NCBI GenBank assembly: GCA_016937345.1 | Contig: JAFGWE010000024.1 | Coordinates: 1-64,000 of the forward strand | DNA from: Methanomicrobiaceae archaeon | GTDB lineage: Archaea; Halobacteriota; Methanomicrobia; Methanomicrobiales; Methanomicrobiaceae | Direction of reading: 5' to 3' | DNA length: 64,000 nt | Notes under the pieces: generated by a model | The model's input: only the letters and a program-made list of their open reading frames with translations | The model's database searches: none | What the model was told of the DNA's origin: nothing | Shown: piece by piece, positions 33,823 to 43,752 of the stretch | How the letters are laid out: every line of letters begins with the position of its first letter | How positions within the stretch are numbered: position 1 is the first letter of the stretch | Made by a program: the position numbers and the translations under genes

Positions 33823-35658
33823 TTAGATAAACCTTGGCTTCATTGAAAGCTTCTTTGGAGTGTAAATCTGTCTGAAAGGCTTTCCTTCACTGTCCTTTTT
33901 AACACGGGCGATAAGTTCACCTGTGTTGTATTCAATCTTCATCGGTTTTTTAGGCTCGGACTCTTTTCTTATTGTGACTGTCAGTTTTCCTGATTCAGCT
34001 TCGCTGTCGCCGACAACTGCAACATAAGGAACCCAGTCCATTCCTGCTTCCCTTACTTTTTTACCGACGCTCTCTTCACGATCATCCATATCACAGCGAA
34101 TGCCTGATGCATTCATCTCTGAGCATACTTTCTGTGCAAATTCAATATGGCGCTCTGCAACAGGGACAATTCTCACCTGGGTAGGTGAAAGCCATACCGG
34201 AAGCATTGGAACATTTTGTGATGCCGTGTTTTCCAGAAGTGCGCATATAACACGCTCGATTGAACCGGTTGGTGAACAATGGATTATCGGTGGATGTACG
34301 AGTTCATTCTGGGTGTTGTAGTATTTGATGTCAAACCGGTCTGCACTTTCGACATCAATCTGAACTGTCGGATTTTCAATAGGTCTTCCCTGCCCGTCAA
34401 TTGCCGCAAGATCAACCTTTGCTATCCAGTAATGAACACGGTCAGAAAGTGTCTCTATAAGCATTGGTGCTTCAGACATTCTGACAATCTTTTTAACCCA
34501 TTCTTCATTGTCTTTATAGAACTCCTCTGTGCAGCGGAAAACTCCTGCAAGTGGATATTCAAAATCCTTTCCTGTTTTCCATCCTATCATCAGCTGTTCT
34601 TCAAAGCATCCAAGTGTCTGATTCATATCTGCACAAAGAGAATGCATATCAGGCATTGTAAATGCACGGAGACGCTTTAGTCCAATGCACTCTCCTTTCT
34701 GTTCATGACGGAATGAGTATGTTGAAAGCTCATACATCTTCATCGGGAGTGTATTTGGAGATATATGCATATCGTGCATGATTGAGAACATACCAAAACA
34801 TGCAGCAAAACGAAGCATCATGCTGCGGTTTCCTGATTTGAAACGGTACTGCCTTTCACCAAATTTACCTGCATGTTCATTTATTGCCGAATTTCCGAGG
34901 TCATACATGACAGGTGTCTCAACAGGCATTCCTCCGTAATCAAGAACAAGGTTTAAAACATAATCCGAGAGGAGATCACGGACAATTTTCCCACGGGGCA
35001 TCCAGCGGTGATGACCCACATCCGATAAAGGTTCATAATCAACAAGCTCCTTTGAGCGCATAAGTTCGACGTGAAGAGGATCTCCGCCCTGTTCAACTCC
35101 CATTCCTGTCTCTTTCTTTATGAGCTTTCCAAGAGGTGAATCGTCAGCATATTCTTTGTATTCTTTCTTTTCACCTTCAGGTGTCAGGACAAAGAAATTG
35201 TGAAGAATCTGTTTTTTCTCAGGTTTTTCTGAGTCATCACCTGGCACAATCGTCTTTGAAAGTTCGGAGAGCGGATGACCCTTGCAGGAGAGTGTGAATG
35301 CCTTGTACCAGCCGAATGGTGCACGCTTTACTGTAAGTTTTTGTCCTTCCCTGCATGATTCCTCAATTCCTCTCAAAACTTCTACAGCAGTCTTTGGTGA
35401 CGAGAGATCGCTTGAAAGATGTGCATACGGATATATCATCACATTGGATACTCCGAGTTTTTCCACAGTCTCAAAAATTTCTTCTTTTGCTTTTGAGATA
35501 ACATAGGGGATGTTTTCTTCATCAACTGATTCAACAGCGCAGAAAACTGTCAGTACCTCATCCAGTGAGTCTTCAAGTATTATCTCTTCCTCTGCAACAG
35601 GGGTTTTTTTCTGTGCAACGTATTTTATATTGTCAGAATGAATTAACAGAAGTCGCAT
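33823..35658 (-). CDS. thrS: Threonyl-tRNA synthetase (archaeal type)
   Basis: A 611-residue ThrRS. The N-terminal ~140 residues are the archaea-specific editing domain ([16 protein letters not shown], related to D-amino-acid deacylases). The class II core shows [34 protein letters not shown] (motif 2) and [12 protein letters not shown] (motif 3), and the C-terminal anticodon-binding domain begins at [15 protein letters not shown]. It charges tRNA-Thr, one gene for which is at 25428. It lies between dcd and a DUF4013 gene. Confidence 0.96.
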   Translation of the reverse strand: MRLLLIHSDNIKYVAQKKTPVAEEEIILEDSLDEVLTVFCAVESVDEENIPYVISKAKEEIFETVEKLGVSNVMIYPYAHLSSDLSSPKTAVEVLRGIEESCREGQKLTVKRAPFGWYKAFTLSCKGHPLSELSKTIVPGDDSEKPEKKQILHNFFVLTPEGEKKEYKEYADDSPLGKLIKKETGMGVEQGGDPLHVELMRSKELVDYEPLSDVGHHRWMPRGKIVRDLLSDYVLNLVLDYGGMPVETPVMYDLGNSAINEHAGKFGERQYRFKSGNRSMMLRFAACFGMFSIMHDMHISPNTLPMKMYELSTYSFRHEQKGECIGLKRLRAFTMPDMHSLCADMNQTLGCFEEQLMIGWKTGKDFEYPLAGVFRCTEEFYKDNEEWVKKIVRMSEAPMLIETLSDRVHYWIAKVDLAAIDGQGRPIENPTVQIDVESADRFDIKYYNTQNELVHPPIIHCSPTGSIERVICALLENTASQNVPMLPVWLSPTQVRIVPVAERHIEFAQKVCSEMNASGIRCDMDDREESVGKKVREAGMDWVPYVAVVGDSEAESGKLTVTIRKESEPKKPMKIEYNTGELIARVKKDSEGKPFRQIYTPKKLSMKPRFI

Positions 35659-35716
35659 ATTTTAATGTCTCCAGTGTCCTTAAATATTGATTTTTTTTGT
35701 ATTTAGGTTATCGTTA

Positions 35717-36280
35717 CTATATGGTTTCCTGCTTCTTGTTTTCGTGGTAACGAGAGAGAGTTGCGTTTTTTTGATGCAGGTATTTTGCATCTCCTTTTGA
35801 CCCGTAAGGGTTAAGTGAGCGCTCAGTTGTGTAAAAAACAAGTTGTCCTATAGGCATCCCTGCGTACAGGCGTACAGGCCTTTGATTTGCATTACATATT
35901 TCAAGTGTAATTGTTCCGGAAAAACCTGCATCAATCCATCCTCCTGTCTGATGAAGTGTAATTCCAAGGCGTGCAATGCTGCTTTTCCCTTCAATTGTGG
36001 CAACGACATTGTCCGGGAGAGTTATTGTTTCAAGAGTTTCAGCCAGAACGAACATTCCGGGATTGATATCAATATATTCTCCATTCATTTCCGAGACGTT
36101 TGAGCATATTGAATTGCGATCATAAGGGTCTATTACCTCATCGCTCTCCTGATACCATACAAAATGATCACCAAGACGAATATCAAGCGAATTTGGCTGT
36201 ATGAACTTTGATTCATAAGGATTTATCCCTATAAATCCCCTTTCAATGCGGTCTTTAATCTGCCAGTCAACAAGGATCAT
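35717..36280 (-). CDS. dcd: dCTP deaminase
   Basis: A 187-residue trimeric dCTP deaminase family protein. The family signatures are [11 protein letters not shown] (near residue 30), [31 protein letters not shown] and [11 protein letters not shown]. In this family some archaeal proteins also hydrolyse dUTP. The start at 36280 gives the typical MILVDWQI; the longer frame from 36289 is not needed. It begins the dcd-thrS pair after a 220-nt gap that holds palindromes at 36421. Confidence 0.94.
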   Translation of the reverse strand: MILVDWQIKDRIERGFIGINPYESKFIQPNSLDIRLGDHFVWYQESDEVIDPYDRNSICSNVSEMNGEYIDINPGMFVLAETLETITLPDNVVATIEGKSSIARLGITLHQTGGWIDAGFSGTITLEICNANQRPVRLYAGMPIGQLVFYTTERSLNPYGSKGDAKYLHQKNATLSRYHENKKQETI

Positions 36281-36420
36281 ATTTACCATCAGATATTGGC
36301 ATGATGATTGGTTAAAATTTGCTGATATGAATTTTTCATCTGTATAATTATCCTGCTTATTTTATTGATGACAATTTTTATCCAAAATTTACATTTAATA
36401 TCATAAAAGTGCTATTTATT

Positions 36421-36440
36421 CCGGATAGATATCCGGATAT
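36421..36440. promoter_or_regulatory. Overlapping palindromes upstream of dcd
   Basis: CCGGATA-GA-TATCCGG (36421-36436) is a perfect inverted repeat and overlaps a second 14-nt palindrome, GATATCCGGATATC. The site lies in the gap between the SPOUT methyltransferase and dcd, about 140 nt upstream of dcd on its strand. It may be an operator or a terminator; no T-run follows directly. Confidence 0.35.
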
Positions 36441-36500
36441 CAGAAAATTTGGGAAAAACTGCAAATAGAAAAAATGTTGGAATTTTAAAGAAGCTTTTTT

Positions 36501-37214
36501 TTATTCTTTGTCTTTTGTAATTCCCCGAATCTGGTTTTCAGCCCTTCTTAAAAGTCCGTGAAATGTCGAAACCTCTCTTATAGTAAGAGCATTTCTTCCA
36601 AATATCCTTCTAAGCATTATAAGGGTATTCTCCCTTTTATACTCCTGGTGATCGATTGCGTCTAAAAAGATATTGAAATGATCATAAAGTGCATCCATCT
36701 CTGTTCTTGAGGCAAGCTCATATGTTCCCCGCTTTATGTTCGCAAGTTCATAAACAATGATTCCTACAGCATGTGAAATATTTATAATAGGGTATATGTG
36801 TGATGCCGGGATTGTGCAAATTATGTCACATTTTGCCACTTCTTCATTTGAAAGTCCCCAGTTTTCACGGCCGAAAAGAATGGAAACTCTTCCGTTCAGG
36901 TTTTCTATAATATCCCTTAGTTCAGAAGGAGCATAATAAGGCATCCGCATTGAGTTAGAAACTGTCTTAGAAACTTCACCGGTTGTTGCTATCAGAATAT
37001 TGCTCTCTTTTATCACTTCATCAAGAGATGATACATGTCTTGCATTCTCCAGAATATCCCTGGCATGGGATGACCTTGCTATTGCCTCATCTCCAATAGG
37101 AGGCGGATTTATGAGAGTCAGGTTATAAAAACCAAAGTTCTTCATGACTCTTGCTGTAAATCCTATATTTCCCTCATAAAGGGGTTCACATAATACAATT
37201 TCAATCTCAGGCAT
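36501..37214 (-). CDS. SPOUT RNA methyltransferase (TrmJ/TrmH-like)
   Basis: A 237-residue SAM-dependent RNA 2'-O-methyltransferase of the TrmJ subgroup. SPOUT motifs: VLCEPLYEGNIGFTARVMKNFGF at the N-terminus, SILFGRENWGLSNEEVAKCD (motif 2) and IYPIINISHAVGIIVYELA (motif 3, knot). It probably modifies position 32 of tRNAs, by family analogy. Its start abuts the GGGP-synthase stop exactly. Confidence 0.88.
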   Translation of the reverse strand: MPEIEIVLCEPLYEGNIGFTARVMKNFGFYNLTLINPPPIGDEAIARSSHARDILENARHVSSLDEVIKESNILIATTGEVSKTVSNSMRMPYYAPSELRDIIENLNGRVSILFGRENWGLSNEEVAKCDIICTIPASHIYPIINISHAVGIIVYELANIKRGTYELASRTEMDALYDHFNIFLDAIDHQEYKRENTLIMLRRIFGRNALTIREVSTFHGLLRRAENQIRGITKDKE

Positions 37215-37904
37215 TTATCTTACAGCACAGACTGTTTCTCTCAGCGTTTTTGCACCTTTTTCATAGACTGCATTTCCAACGACAATTGTATCAGCATATT
37301 TTGCCATTTCAGAGGCTTTCTCAGATGAATTTATGCCGCCGCCATAGTATAAAAGTGAATTCTCAAGAACATCGGAAACTGATTTTACTATTTCAGGATT
37401 GCCGTATGTTCCTGAGTATTCTATGTAAACTACGGGGAATCTGAAATATTTGTCTGCTACTGTTGCATATGCGCATACATCCTCTGAAGGAAGACTGCAT
37501 ATTGCTTTAGTAACTTTTCCAACAGATGATTCCGGGTTTAAAACGATATATGCTTCCGGAACCACCATATCCCAGGCTATATTTTTGTCTTTTTTAACCC
37601 AGTACTGATGTTTTCCGATAATCCATGTTGGATCAGGCGTATTAAGGACACTTGGTACAAATAGACCCTGTACACCTTCAAATATTGCTCCGCTTGGATC
37701 TGCAGGTTCAATTACCATCGGAACCCCGTATTCTTTTACCTGTTCACGAAGGCAGGTCAGATTCTCTTTTGTAACATTGAGTGTACCTGAAAGCATCAGT
37801 GCATCAGTTCCGCTTGTTACAATATCCTCAACTGTTTCTTTTGGGATTTCCTTGTCAGGATCAAGTTTTGTTATATGCTTCCAGTTTTTCCAGTCGTTCT
37901 TCAT
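37215..37904 (-). CDS. Geranylgeranylglyceryl phosphate synthase
   Basis: A 229-residue TIM-barrel prenyltransferase that couples sn-glycerol-1-phosphate to geranylgeranyl diphosphate, the first committed step of archaeal lipid synthesis. Key motifs are TSGTDALMLSGT, VIEPADPSG, YIEYSGTYG (phosphate site) and LYYGGGINSSEKA. The ATG at 37904 has GGTGA 5 nt before it; the GTG nine bases upstream would overlap that site. It is the gene after topA in an operon, 15 nt away. Confidence 0.92.
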   Translation of the reverse strand: MKNDWKNWKHITKLDPDKEIPKETVEDIVTSGTDALMLSGTLNVTKENLTCLREQVKEYGVPMVIEPADPSGAIFEGVQGLFVPSVLNTPDPTWIIGKHQYWVKKDKNIAWDMVVPEAYIVLNPESSVGKVTKAICSLPSEDVCAYATVADKYFRFPVVYIEYSGTYGNPEIVKSVSDVLENSLLYYGGGINSSEKASEMAKYADTIVVGNAVYEKGAKTLRETVCAVR

Positions 37905-37919
37905 TTTATTCACCGGTTT

Positions 37920-40715
37920 TTAAATTTCTGTCTGTAATTGCCTGATTTTTTCCTCTGAAATCCCTGCCTTTTTTGAGAGAACAGCAGGATTTGCCTTTTT
38001 TAACATATCAGTGTCTGTAATCCCTGCAAAAAAAAGCTTTTCAATCAGGGTTTCTCCAATCCCTTTAACTTCAAGAAGCTCTTTTTTTCCTGTTTCAAAT
38101 GCTTTTTTGGTTAATTTTTTTGGAGGAACCAGACCTCGGGCATTACATACCATCCCGACGTGCTTATAGACAGTATCAATATTTATCCCTGTTTTTGTGC
38201 TCAGATATGCCGGATGAATGAAGCAGAAGTCTTCTGGTGAAATAAAACCTGCTTCCATATATTTCTTCAGACTCACTCCGGGAATTCCATAACTTTTCAA
38301 AAGCTCTTTGTTATATAGGCTTTTTGCATCATAGATCAGGGCCTCTGCTTCCTGTTCACTCAAATGCATTTTTTGAAGTGTTTTTTTGTCTGTTTTTGAA
38401 AGATCAGCGATATCATTTATTCCGGATTCAATAATGGCATTTAATACCTTGGCATGACTCCTGCCCCTTCTTGGAGGAATAATCTTTCTGACAAATTTTC
38501 TGAGTTCTGAGCGTTTTCTTAATAGTTCGAGTATCTCTTCGGCATCCTTTCTAAGAGTTTCACAATATTCTGAGCTGAGTCCTGTTTTCTCCTGAAGGAC
38601 TTCCGGGTCCATGTTTGCAATTTCATATACTGAGTATATATGGACAGAATGCAGTTTTTGAACAAGATCCTCAGTCATGCATTCCATTAATCTGATTGAT
38701 TCCAGATTGGAGTCTATATGGTTGCAGAGGGGACATCCGATATCCCACGGTCTTGAACCTTTTCTTATCAGTTTAATGTAGTTTAATCCATGAATATCGC
38801 AGATCTTCTCCTCTCTTATTGCCTTACCCCACTGTGCTGAAGGAAGACCAATGTTGAATGAACAGTCGGGATATCCTGAGCACCCGATAAACTGCGCCAT
38901 ACCTTTTGATGTTCTGAGCATGAGACTTTGACCGCATATCGGGCATTTGCCAATAATGCGTTCCTCAGCAGTTTTATCCATAATTTCACTGCCGATATTC
39001 TCCTCATTTGCTTCAAGATCGTCAAATATCCTGTGAAGCATCTGTTTTGACTCTTCAACAACAGTCTCTTTTTTTCTCTGGTCCTTTTTGATGTCCTCCA
39101 TGTGGGATTCCAGAGTCTGTGTCATGTCAGGTTTTGTTATGAGACCTGCATAATTTTCAAGGGTTTCTGTAACAGCTGTTCCGACCAGTGTCGGTTTTAA
39201 TGGAGTTTCTTCAACATATCGTCTTGATATCAGTTTTCCAATTACATCATGGCGTGTTGATTTCGTACCCAGGCCAAGCTCTTCCATCTGCTGGATTAAT
39301 TTGCTCTGTGAGTAACGGGGTGGCGGCTGTGTTTCTTTCTCTTCAAGAACAACTTCTTTTACAGGAAGCTTTTCACCGGTTTTTATCTCAGGCAGTATCT
39401 GCTCCTTTGCCTGACTGTATGTATATACATGCCTGTACCCCTCAGTCTCAAGTATCTGACCTGTTGATGTGTACTCCTCTCCGCCTGCATCAAAGAGTAT
39501 TTTTAAGGTTTTCCACCTTGCATCGGGTGAAAGGGTTGCCAGAAAACGTCTCACTACAAGTTCATAAACTTTCCATGCCCTTTCATCCATCTGTTCTGGT
39601 TTTGCAGCGCCGGCAGGATGAATAGGAGGGTGATCTGTACTTGATTTCTTCCCTCTGGTAGGTTCTTTTCTTCTGTTCTTCTCAACCCATTCAACGTCGT
39701 TTTTAAAAGGGGATCTTTTAAGTTCTGATAATATTGAATTTAATTCCAGTGACGGGGGATAGATCGTATTATCAGTTCTGGGGTATGAGATGAAACCATT
39801 CATGTAGAGTTCCTCAGCAATTCTCATTGCATTTGAGGCACTAAAGCCCAGACGCCCTGCAGCAACAATGAAGGCAGTTGTATCAAAAGGTGTGGGTGCG
39901 GAATCATTTTTTGTTCCTTCTTTCACATCAGTTACTAAAAGAGGCTCTTTTGTATTTTTCCTCGCTTCTTCTGCCTTTTCAAATTCCCAGAATTTTCCGT
40001 TTGTATGCCTCGCCTCAAAATCTTCCCCTTTTTTTTCTGTTTTTAAGCTCAGCATCCAGTAAGGCTCGGGAACAAAGGCTTCGATCTCCTTCTCCCTGTC
40101 AACTATCATTGCGAGTGTAGGGCTCTGTACACGACCTACACTAAGAATATTATTTCCTCCCCTTTTAGCGGCAATGCTGATAAAACGGGTCAGAGATGCA
40201 CCCCATACCAGGTCTATCTCCTGTCTTGCCTCTCCTGCTGCGGCAAGATTAAAGTCAATTTCCGTTGGATTTTCAAACGCATTTATGATTTCCTGCCTTG
40301 TAATTGCACTGAAAACAGTTCTGTTTATTTTTACATCCTTATTTGAAGATCTGACAATTTCATATGCTTCTTTTCCGATTAACTCTCCCTCACGGTCATA
40401 ATCGGTTGCTATTGTAACAAGGGTTGCCTTTTTCGCATATTTTTTTATAATAGATACTATCTTCTTTTCAGTTGGTTTTTTTATCATTCCTGCTTCGATA
40501 AGAGTCCTTGGAGTATGCACCTCGCTTCGCCAGTTTGAATATCCTTCTTCAAAGTCTATCTCCACAACATGACCGCGAAGACCAATTGCAACTGAGCTGT
40601 TAAAATGATAGACGTTAATGCCACCATCCTTGTCTGCGGTAACTTTACTGCTTCCGGCTAAAAAGCCGGCGATTCTCTGGGCTGCAATATTTTTCTCAGC
40701 TATTATCAGGTGCAT
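37920..40715 (-). CDS. topA: DNA topoisomerase I (type IA) with C-terminal HhH extension
   Basis: A 931-residue type IA topoisomerase. The TOPRIM domain is at residues about 1-150 (IIAEKNIAAQRIAGFL; TDYDREGELIG), and the catalytic tyrosine is in MNGFISYPRTDNTIYP. A zinc finger CPICGQSLMLRTS...GCSGYPDCSF lies near 590-620, with a second one CPLC/CDIH region after it. The last ~200 residues contain repeated helix-hairpin-helix-like segments (LLEVKGIGETLIEKLFFAGI; AGISEEKIRQLQ). It relaxes negative supercoils in one-strand passage reactions. It is in a tightly packed operon with gatB and the GGGP-synthase gene. Confidence 0.95.
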   Translation of the reverse strand: MHLIIAEKNIAAQRIAGFLAGSSKVTADKDGGINVYHFNSSVAIGLRGHVVEIDFEEGYSNWRSEVHTPRTLIEAGMIKKPTEKKIVSIIKKYAKKATLVTIATDYDREGELIGKEAYEIVRSSNKDVKINRTVFSAITRQEIINAFENPTEIDFNLAAAGEARQEIDLVWGASLTRFISIAAKRGGNNILSVGRVQSPTLAMIVDREKEIEAFVPEPYWMLSLKTEKKGEDFEARHTNGKFWEFEKAEEARKNTKEPLLVTDVKEGTKNDSAPTPFDTTAFIVAAGRLGFSASNAMRIAEELYMNGFISYPRTDNTIYPPSLELNSILSELKRSPFKNDVEWVEKNRRKEPTRGKKSSTDHPPIHPAGAAKPEQMDERAWKVYELVVRRFLATLSPDARWKTLKILFDAGGEEYTSTGQILETEGYRHVYTYSQAKEQILPEIKTGEKLPVKEVVLEEKETQPPPRYSQSKLIQQMEELGLGTKSTRHDVIGKLISRRYVEETPLKPTLVGTAVTETLENYAGLITKPDMTQTLESHMEDIKKDQRKKETVVEESKQMLHRIFDDLEANEENIGSEIMDKTAEERIIGKCPICGQSLMLRTSKGMAQFIGCSGYPDCSFNIGLPSAQWGKAIREEKICDIHGLNYIKLIRKGSRPWDIGCPLCNHIDSNLESIRLMECMTEDLVQKLHSVHIYSVYEIANMDPEVLQEKTGLSSEYCETLRKDAEEILELLRKRSELRKFVRKIIPPRRGRSHAKVLNAIIESGINDIADLSKTDKKTLQKMHLSEQEAEALIYDAKSLYNKELLKSYGIPGVSLKKYMEAGFISPEDFCFIHPAYLSTKTGINIDTVYKHVGMVCNARGLVPPKKLTKKAFETGKKELLEVKGIGETLIEKLFFAGITDTDMLKKANPAVLSKKAGISEEKIRQLQTEI

Positions 40716-40724
40716 TTGAAAGAC

Positions 40725-42170
40725 TCACTCCATTCCTGTGATGTATTCCATAATTGACTTGTTCAGGCTTTTAGGATCTGCACGGCCTTTTGTCTCTTTC
40801 ATAATCTGACCTACAAGGAAGTTTATGGCATTACCCTTCCCGCTGTGGTAGTCTGAAACCACCTGTGGATTTGCCTTAATTATCTTTTTAATAATATCCT
40901 GGAATTCATCGTCAGTTCCCTTTGAAAGCCCCATCCTTAATACGATGTCAGAAGGCATCTCCGGTTCAGTGCCGGCTTTTATCTGATCAAGCATTATTCT
41001 TAAGACATCGACTGCGACCCTGTCAGTAATCTCGTTTTCTTTCAGAAGGACTATCAGGTCTTTGAAACTGTCTTTTATAACAGAGTCTATCTTCATATCG
41101 CGGTAGTAAAGTTCTCCCAAAAGGGTGTCTGCAACCCATGTTGAGCATAAAAGAGGGTCACAGGCGGCGACTTCCTCATAAAACTCTGCTACTCTTATAT
41201 CCCCTGTAAGTGTCTTTGCGTGGTTTATTGAGATTCCATATTGAGTTATAAATCTCTCACGCCTTGCGTCAGGAAGCTCGGGAAGCTCAATATCTTTTAC
41301 CCATGATTTGACTTTTAAGGGTCTTAAATCAGGTTCAGGGAAGTAGCGGTAGTCGTTTTCGTCTTCCTTGCTTCTGGAGCCCGTTGTGATTCCTCTTCCT
41401 TCCTGGAAGTGGCGGGTCTCCTGAACGATCTTCTGGCCTCTTCTTATGAGGTTTCTCTGTCGTGTTATCTCAAAGGTGAGTGCTTTTTCAACGCCTTTGT
41501 ATGAGGAGATATTTTTGCACTCCACACGATTGTGGCCTTCAAGAGATATGTTTGCATCAACACGGATTGCACCTTCCTTCTCTCCGTCAAATACGTCTAA
41601 GTATTCAAGCGTTGAACGCAGTTTGTTTAAAAAACGCCTTGCTTCTTTAGGAGAAGAAAGGTCCGGTTCTGTAACTATTTCAATTAAGGGAATTGAGGAT
41701 CTGTTGTAATCAACAAGTGAATAACCTGCCCTGTCTCTGGAGATCTTATGAACCAGTCTTCCAGGGTCTTCTTCCAGGTGAATTCTTGTAATTCGTATCT
41801 CTTTGTCATGACCTTCGTCATCATCAACAATCATTATGCCTTTTTCCGCTATTGGTTTGTCATACTGACTTATCTGATATCCTTTTGGAAGGTCGGGATA
41901 AAAATAATTCTTTCGTGAGAATTCTGAATATTCAGGAATTTCCAGATTTAAGGCCTTTGCGACTTTGAGTGCATATATTACCGCCTGTTTGTTAAGCTTT
42001 GGAAGTGCACCGGGAAGTCCCAGGCAGATGGGACAGACATGAGTGTTTGGCTCGTCATCACGATAATCAGTTGAACACCCGCAGAAAAGCTTTGTTTTTG
42101 TGTTTAACTGGCAGTGTATCTCAAGACCAATTATGACCCTTAAATCCTTAACGTCCTTTGTTTCTGCCAT
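40725..42170 (-). CDS. gatB: Asp-tRNA(Asn)/Glu-tRNA(Gln) amidotransferase subunit B
   Basis: A complete 481-residue GatB. The N-terminus has VIIGLEIHCQLNTKTKLFCGC, then NTHVCPICLGLPGALPKLN, and the core holds YFYPDLPKGYQISQYD with IHLEEDPGRLVH. The helical and C-terminal YqeY-like tail is present. GatB phosphorylates and channels ammonia to mischarged tRNA. It overlaps nothing but lies 1 nt after gatA, and completes GatCAB. Confidence 0.97.
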   Translation of the reverse strand: MAETKDVKDLRVIIGLEIHCQLNTKTKLFCGCSTDYRDDEPNTHVCPICLGLPGALPKLNKQAVIYALKVAKALNLEIPEYSEFSRKNYFYPDLPKGYQISQYDKPIAEKGIMIVDDDEGHDKEIRITRIHLEEDPGRLVHKISRDRAGYSLVDYNRSSIPLIEIVTEPDLSSPKEARRFLNKLRSTLEYLDVFDGEKEGAIRVDANISLEGHNRVECKNISSYKGVEKALTFEITRQRNLIRRGQKIVQETRHFQEGRGITTGSRSKEDENDYRYFPEPDLRPLKVKSWVKDIELPELPDARRERFITQYGISINHAKTLTGDIRVAEFYEEVAACDPLLCSTWVADTLLGELYYRDMKIDSVIKDSFKDLIVLLKENEITDRVAVDVLRIMLDQIKAGTEPEMPSDIVLRMGLSKGTDDEFQDIIKKIIKANPQVVSDYHSGKGNAINFLVGQIMKETKGRADPKSLNKSIMEYITGME

Positions 42171-42171
42171 A

Positions 42172-43467
42172 TTAAGCTACCTCCTGTTCATATGCAAATG
42201 CCGCGTCAATTACTGACTCCTCATCAAAATGCCTTCCGATAATCTGAAGTCCCACGGGCATTTTTTCCACTTTACCGCAGGGAACAGAAATTGCCGGAAC
42301 ACCTGCAAGGTTTGCGGGAACAGTCAGAATGTCGCTTAAGTACATTTCGAGTGGATCGCTTTTTTCACCGATTTTATATGCGATGTTTGGCATAGTAGGA
42401 CCTGCAATCAGGTCAACATCCTTTAAAATACGGAGGAAATCTTTTTTGATGTTGTTCTTTGCAACCTGGGCTTTTGCATAGTATTTTCCATAATATCCGG
42501 CTGATAGTGCGAATGTTCCGAGAAGGATTCTTCTTATTACTTCTTCGCCGAAGTTATGCCCTCTGTAATCCCTGTATTCGTCATGCCAGCTTCTTTTTGC
42601 TTCCACTTTAGGGCCAAATCTCACACCGTCGAATCTGGAGAGATTTGATGATGCCTCACTTGTACAGGTCACATAATATGCCGCAAGTGCATATCTCATA
42701 CTTGGAATTGAGCATTCGATGGTTGTTACACCCAGATTTTCTAACTTTGTGATTGCATCCATAACGCATTTTGAAACCTTCTCATCAACACCTTCACCAA
42801 AAAATTCTTTTGGAATACCAATCTTTTTGTCTTTAATATCGGCTGATGGCGTATGTGAGTAAGGTCTGTTGTATGCAGTTGTATCAAAAACGTCCGGCTG
42901 TGAAATAATTTCCATTAGTGTTGAGACATCTGTAACGTTTTTTGCCATAGGACCAATCTGTTCAAGAGAATTGGAATATGCAATCAGGCCATAACGGGAT
43001 ACACGTCCATAGGTTGGTTTTAGTCCTGTTATTCCGCAGAACGCTGCAGGGCACCTTATTGATCCTCCTGTATCAGATCCAAGAGCCATGGGAACCATTC
43101 CGGATGCGACTGCCGCGGCACTTCCTCCTGAAGACCCCCCCGGTACACGTGTTTTATCACATGGATTTGTTGTAACGCCGTATGCCGAGCTTTCAGTAGT
43201 TGTCCCCATGCCGAATTCATCCATATTTGTCTTTCCGACGATTGCCGCACCTTCATTTTTAAGAAGTGTTACAACATGTGCATCATATGGAGGGATGTAG
43301 CCTTTGAGGATTTTTGATCCACATGTTGTCTGAATTCCTTTTGTGGATATATTGTCTTTTACTGCAACAGGTATCCCTGAGAGTTTCCCTTCTCCAAATA
43401 CGGAATTCCTGTTTATTGTAATAAATGCGTTGTTCGTATCTTCCGCTTCAAAGATGTAATCCTGCAT
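42172..43467 (-). CDS. gatA: Asp-tRNA(Asn)/Glu-tRNA(Gln) amidotransferase subunit A
   Basis: A 431-residue amidase-signature protein. The catalytic Ser-cisSer-Lys triad is visible in VAVKDNIS (Lys), GGSSGGSAAAVASG (Ser) and GSDTGGSIRCPA (second Ser). It releases ammonia from glutamine for transamidation. An AGGTGA site precedes the ATG at 43467; the GTG six bases upstream lies too near this site. The gatC stop overlaps this region. Confidence 0.96.
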   Translation of the reverse strand: MQDYIFEAEDTNNAFITINRNSVFGEGKLSGIPVAVKDNISTKGIQTTCGSKILKGYIPPYDAHVVTLLKNEGAAIVGKTNMDEFGMGTTTESSAYGVTTNPCDKTRVPGGSSGGSAAAVASGMVPMALGSDTGGSIRCPAAFCGITGLKPTYGRVSRYGLIAYSNSLEQIGPMAKNVTDVSTLMEIISQPDVFDTTAYNRPYSHTPSADIKDKKIGIPKEFFGEGVDEKVSKCVMDAITKLENLGVTTIECSIPSMRYALAAYYVTCTSEASSNLSRFDGVRFGPKVEAKRSWHDEYRDYRGHNFGEEVIRRILLGTFALSAGYYGKYYAKAQVAKNNIKKDFLRILKDVDLIAGPTMPNIAYKIGEKSDPLEMYLSDILTVPANLAGVPAISVPCGKVEKMPVGLQIIGRHFDEESVIDAAFAYEQEVA

Positions 43468-43469
43468 CT

Positions 43470-43739
43470 TCACATCACCTTTGGTGCCTTAATATAACCG
43501 TCTTCAGTATCATCAGCATTTGATAAGGCATCTTCCTGGGAGAGAGAAGGTGTTATCTCATCTTCCCGAAGGACATTGAAGAGTTCTGCCTCTTCAATAT
43601 CTTCCTGTTCAACCGTATCCAAAATGTCAAAATAATCAAGAATATTGTTGAACTGGTCAGTAAACCCTGCCAGTTTATCTTTTTCTATTGATATATCGGC
43701 AAGTCTTGCTATGCCTTCCACTTCATTTTCCAGAACCAT
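43470..43739 (-). CDS. gatC: Asp-tRNA(Asn)/Glu-tRNA(Gln) amidotransferase subunit C
   Basis: An 89-residue GatC, the small helical clamp between GatA and GatB. Typical features are EVEGIARLADISIEKDKLAGFTDQFNNILDYFDILD at the N-terminus and an acidic C-terminal half. It precedes gatA with a stop within the gatA leader, giving the order gatC-gatA-gatB. Confidence 0.93.
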   Translation of the reverse strand: MVLENEVEGIARLADISIEKDKLAGFTDQFNNILDYFDILDTVEQEDIEEAELFNVLREDEITPSLSQEDALSNADDTEDGYIKAPKVM

Positions 43740-43752
43740 TATTACAAAAACC

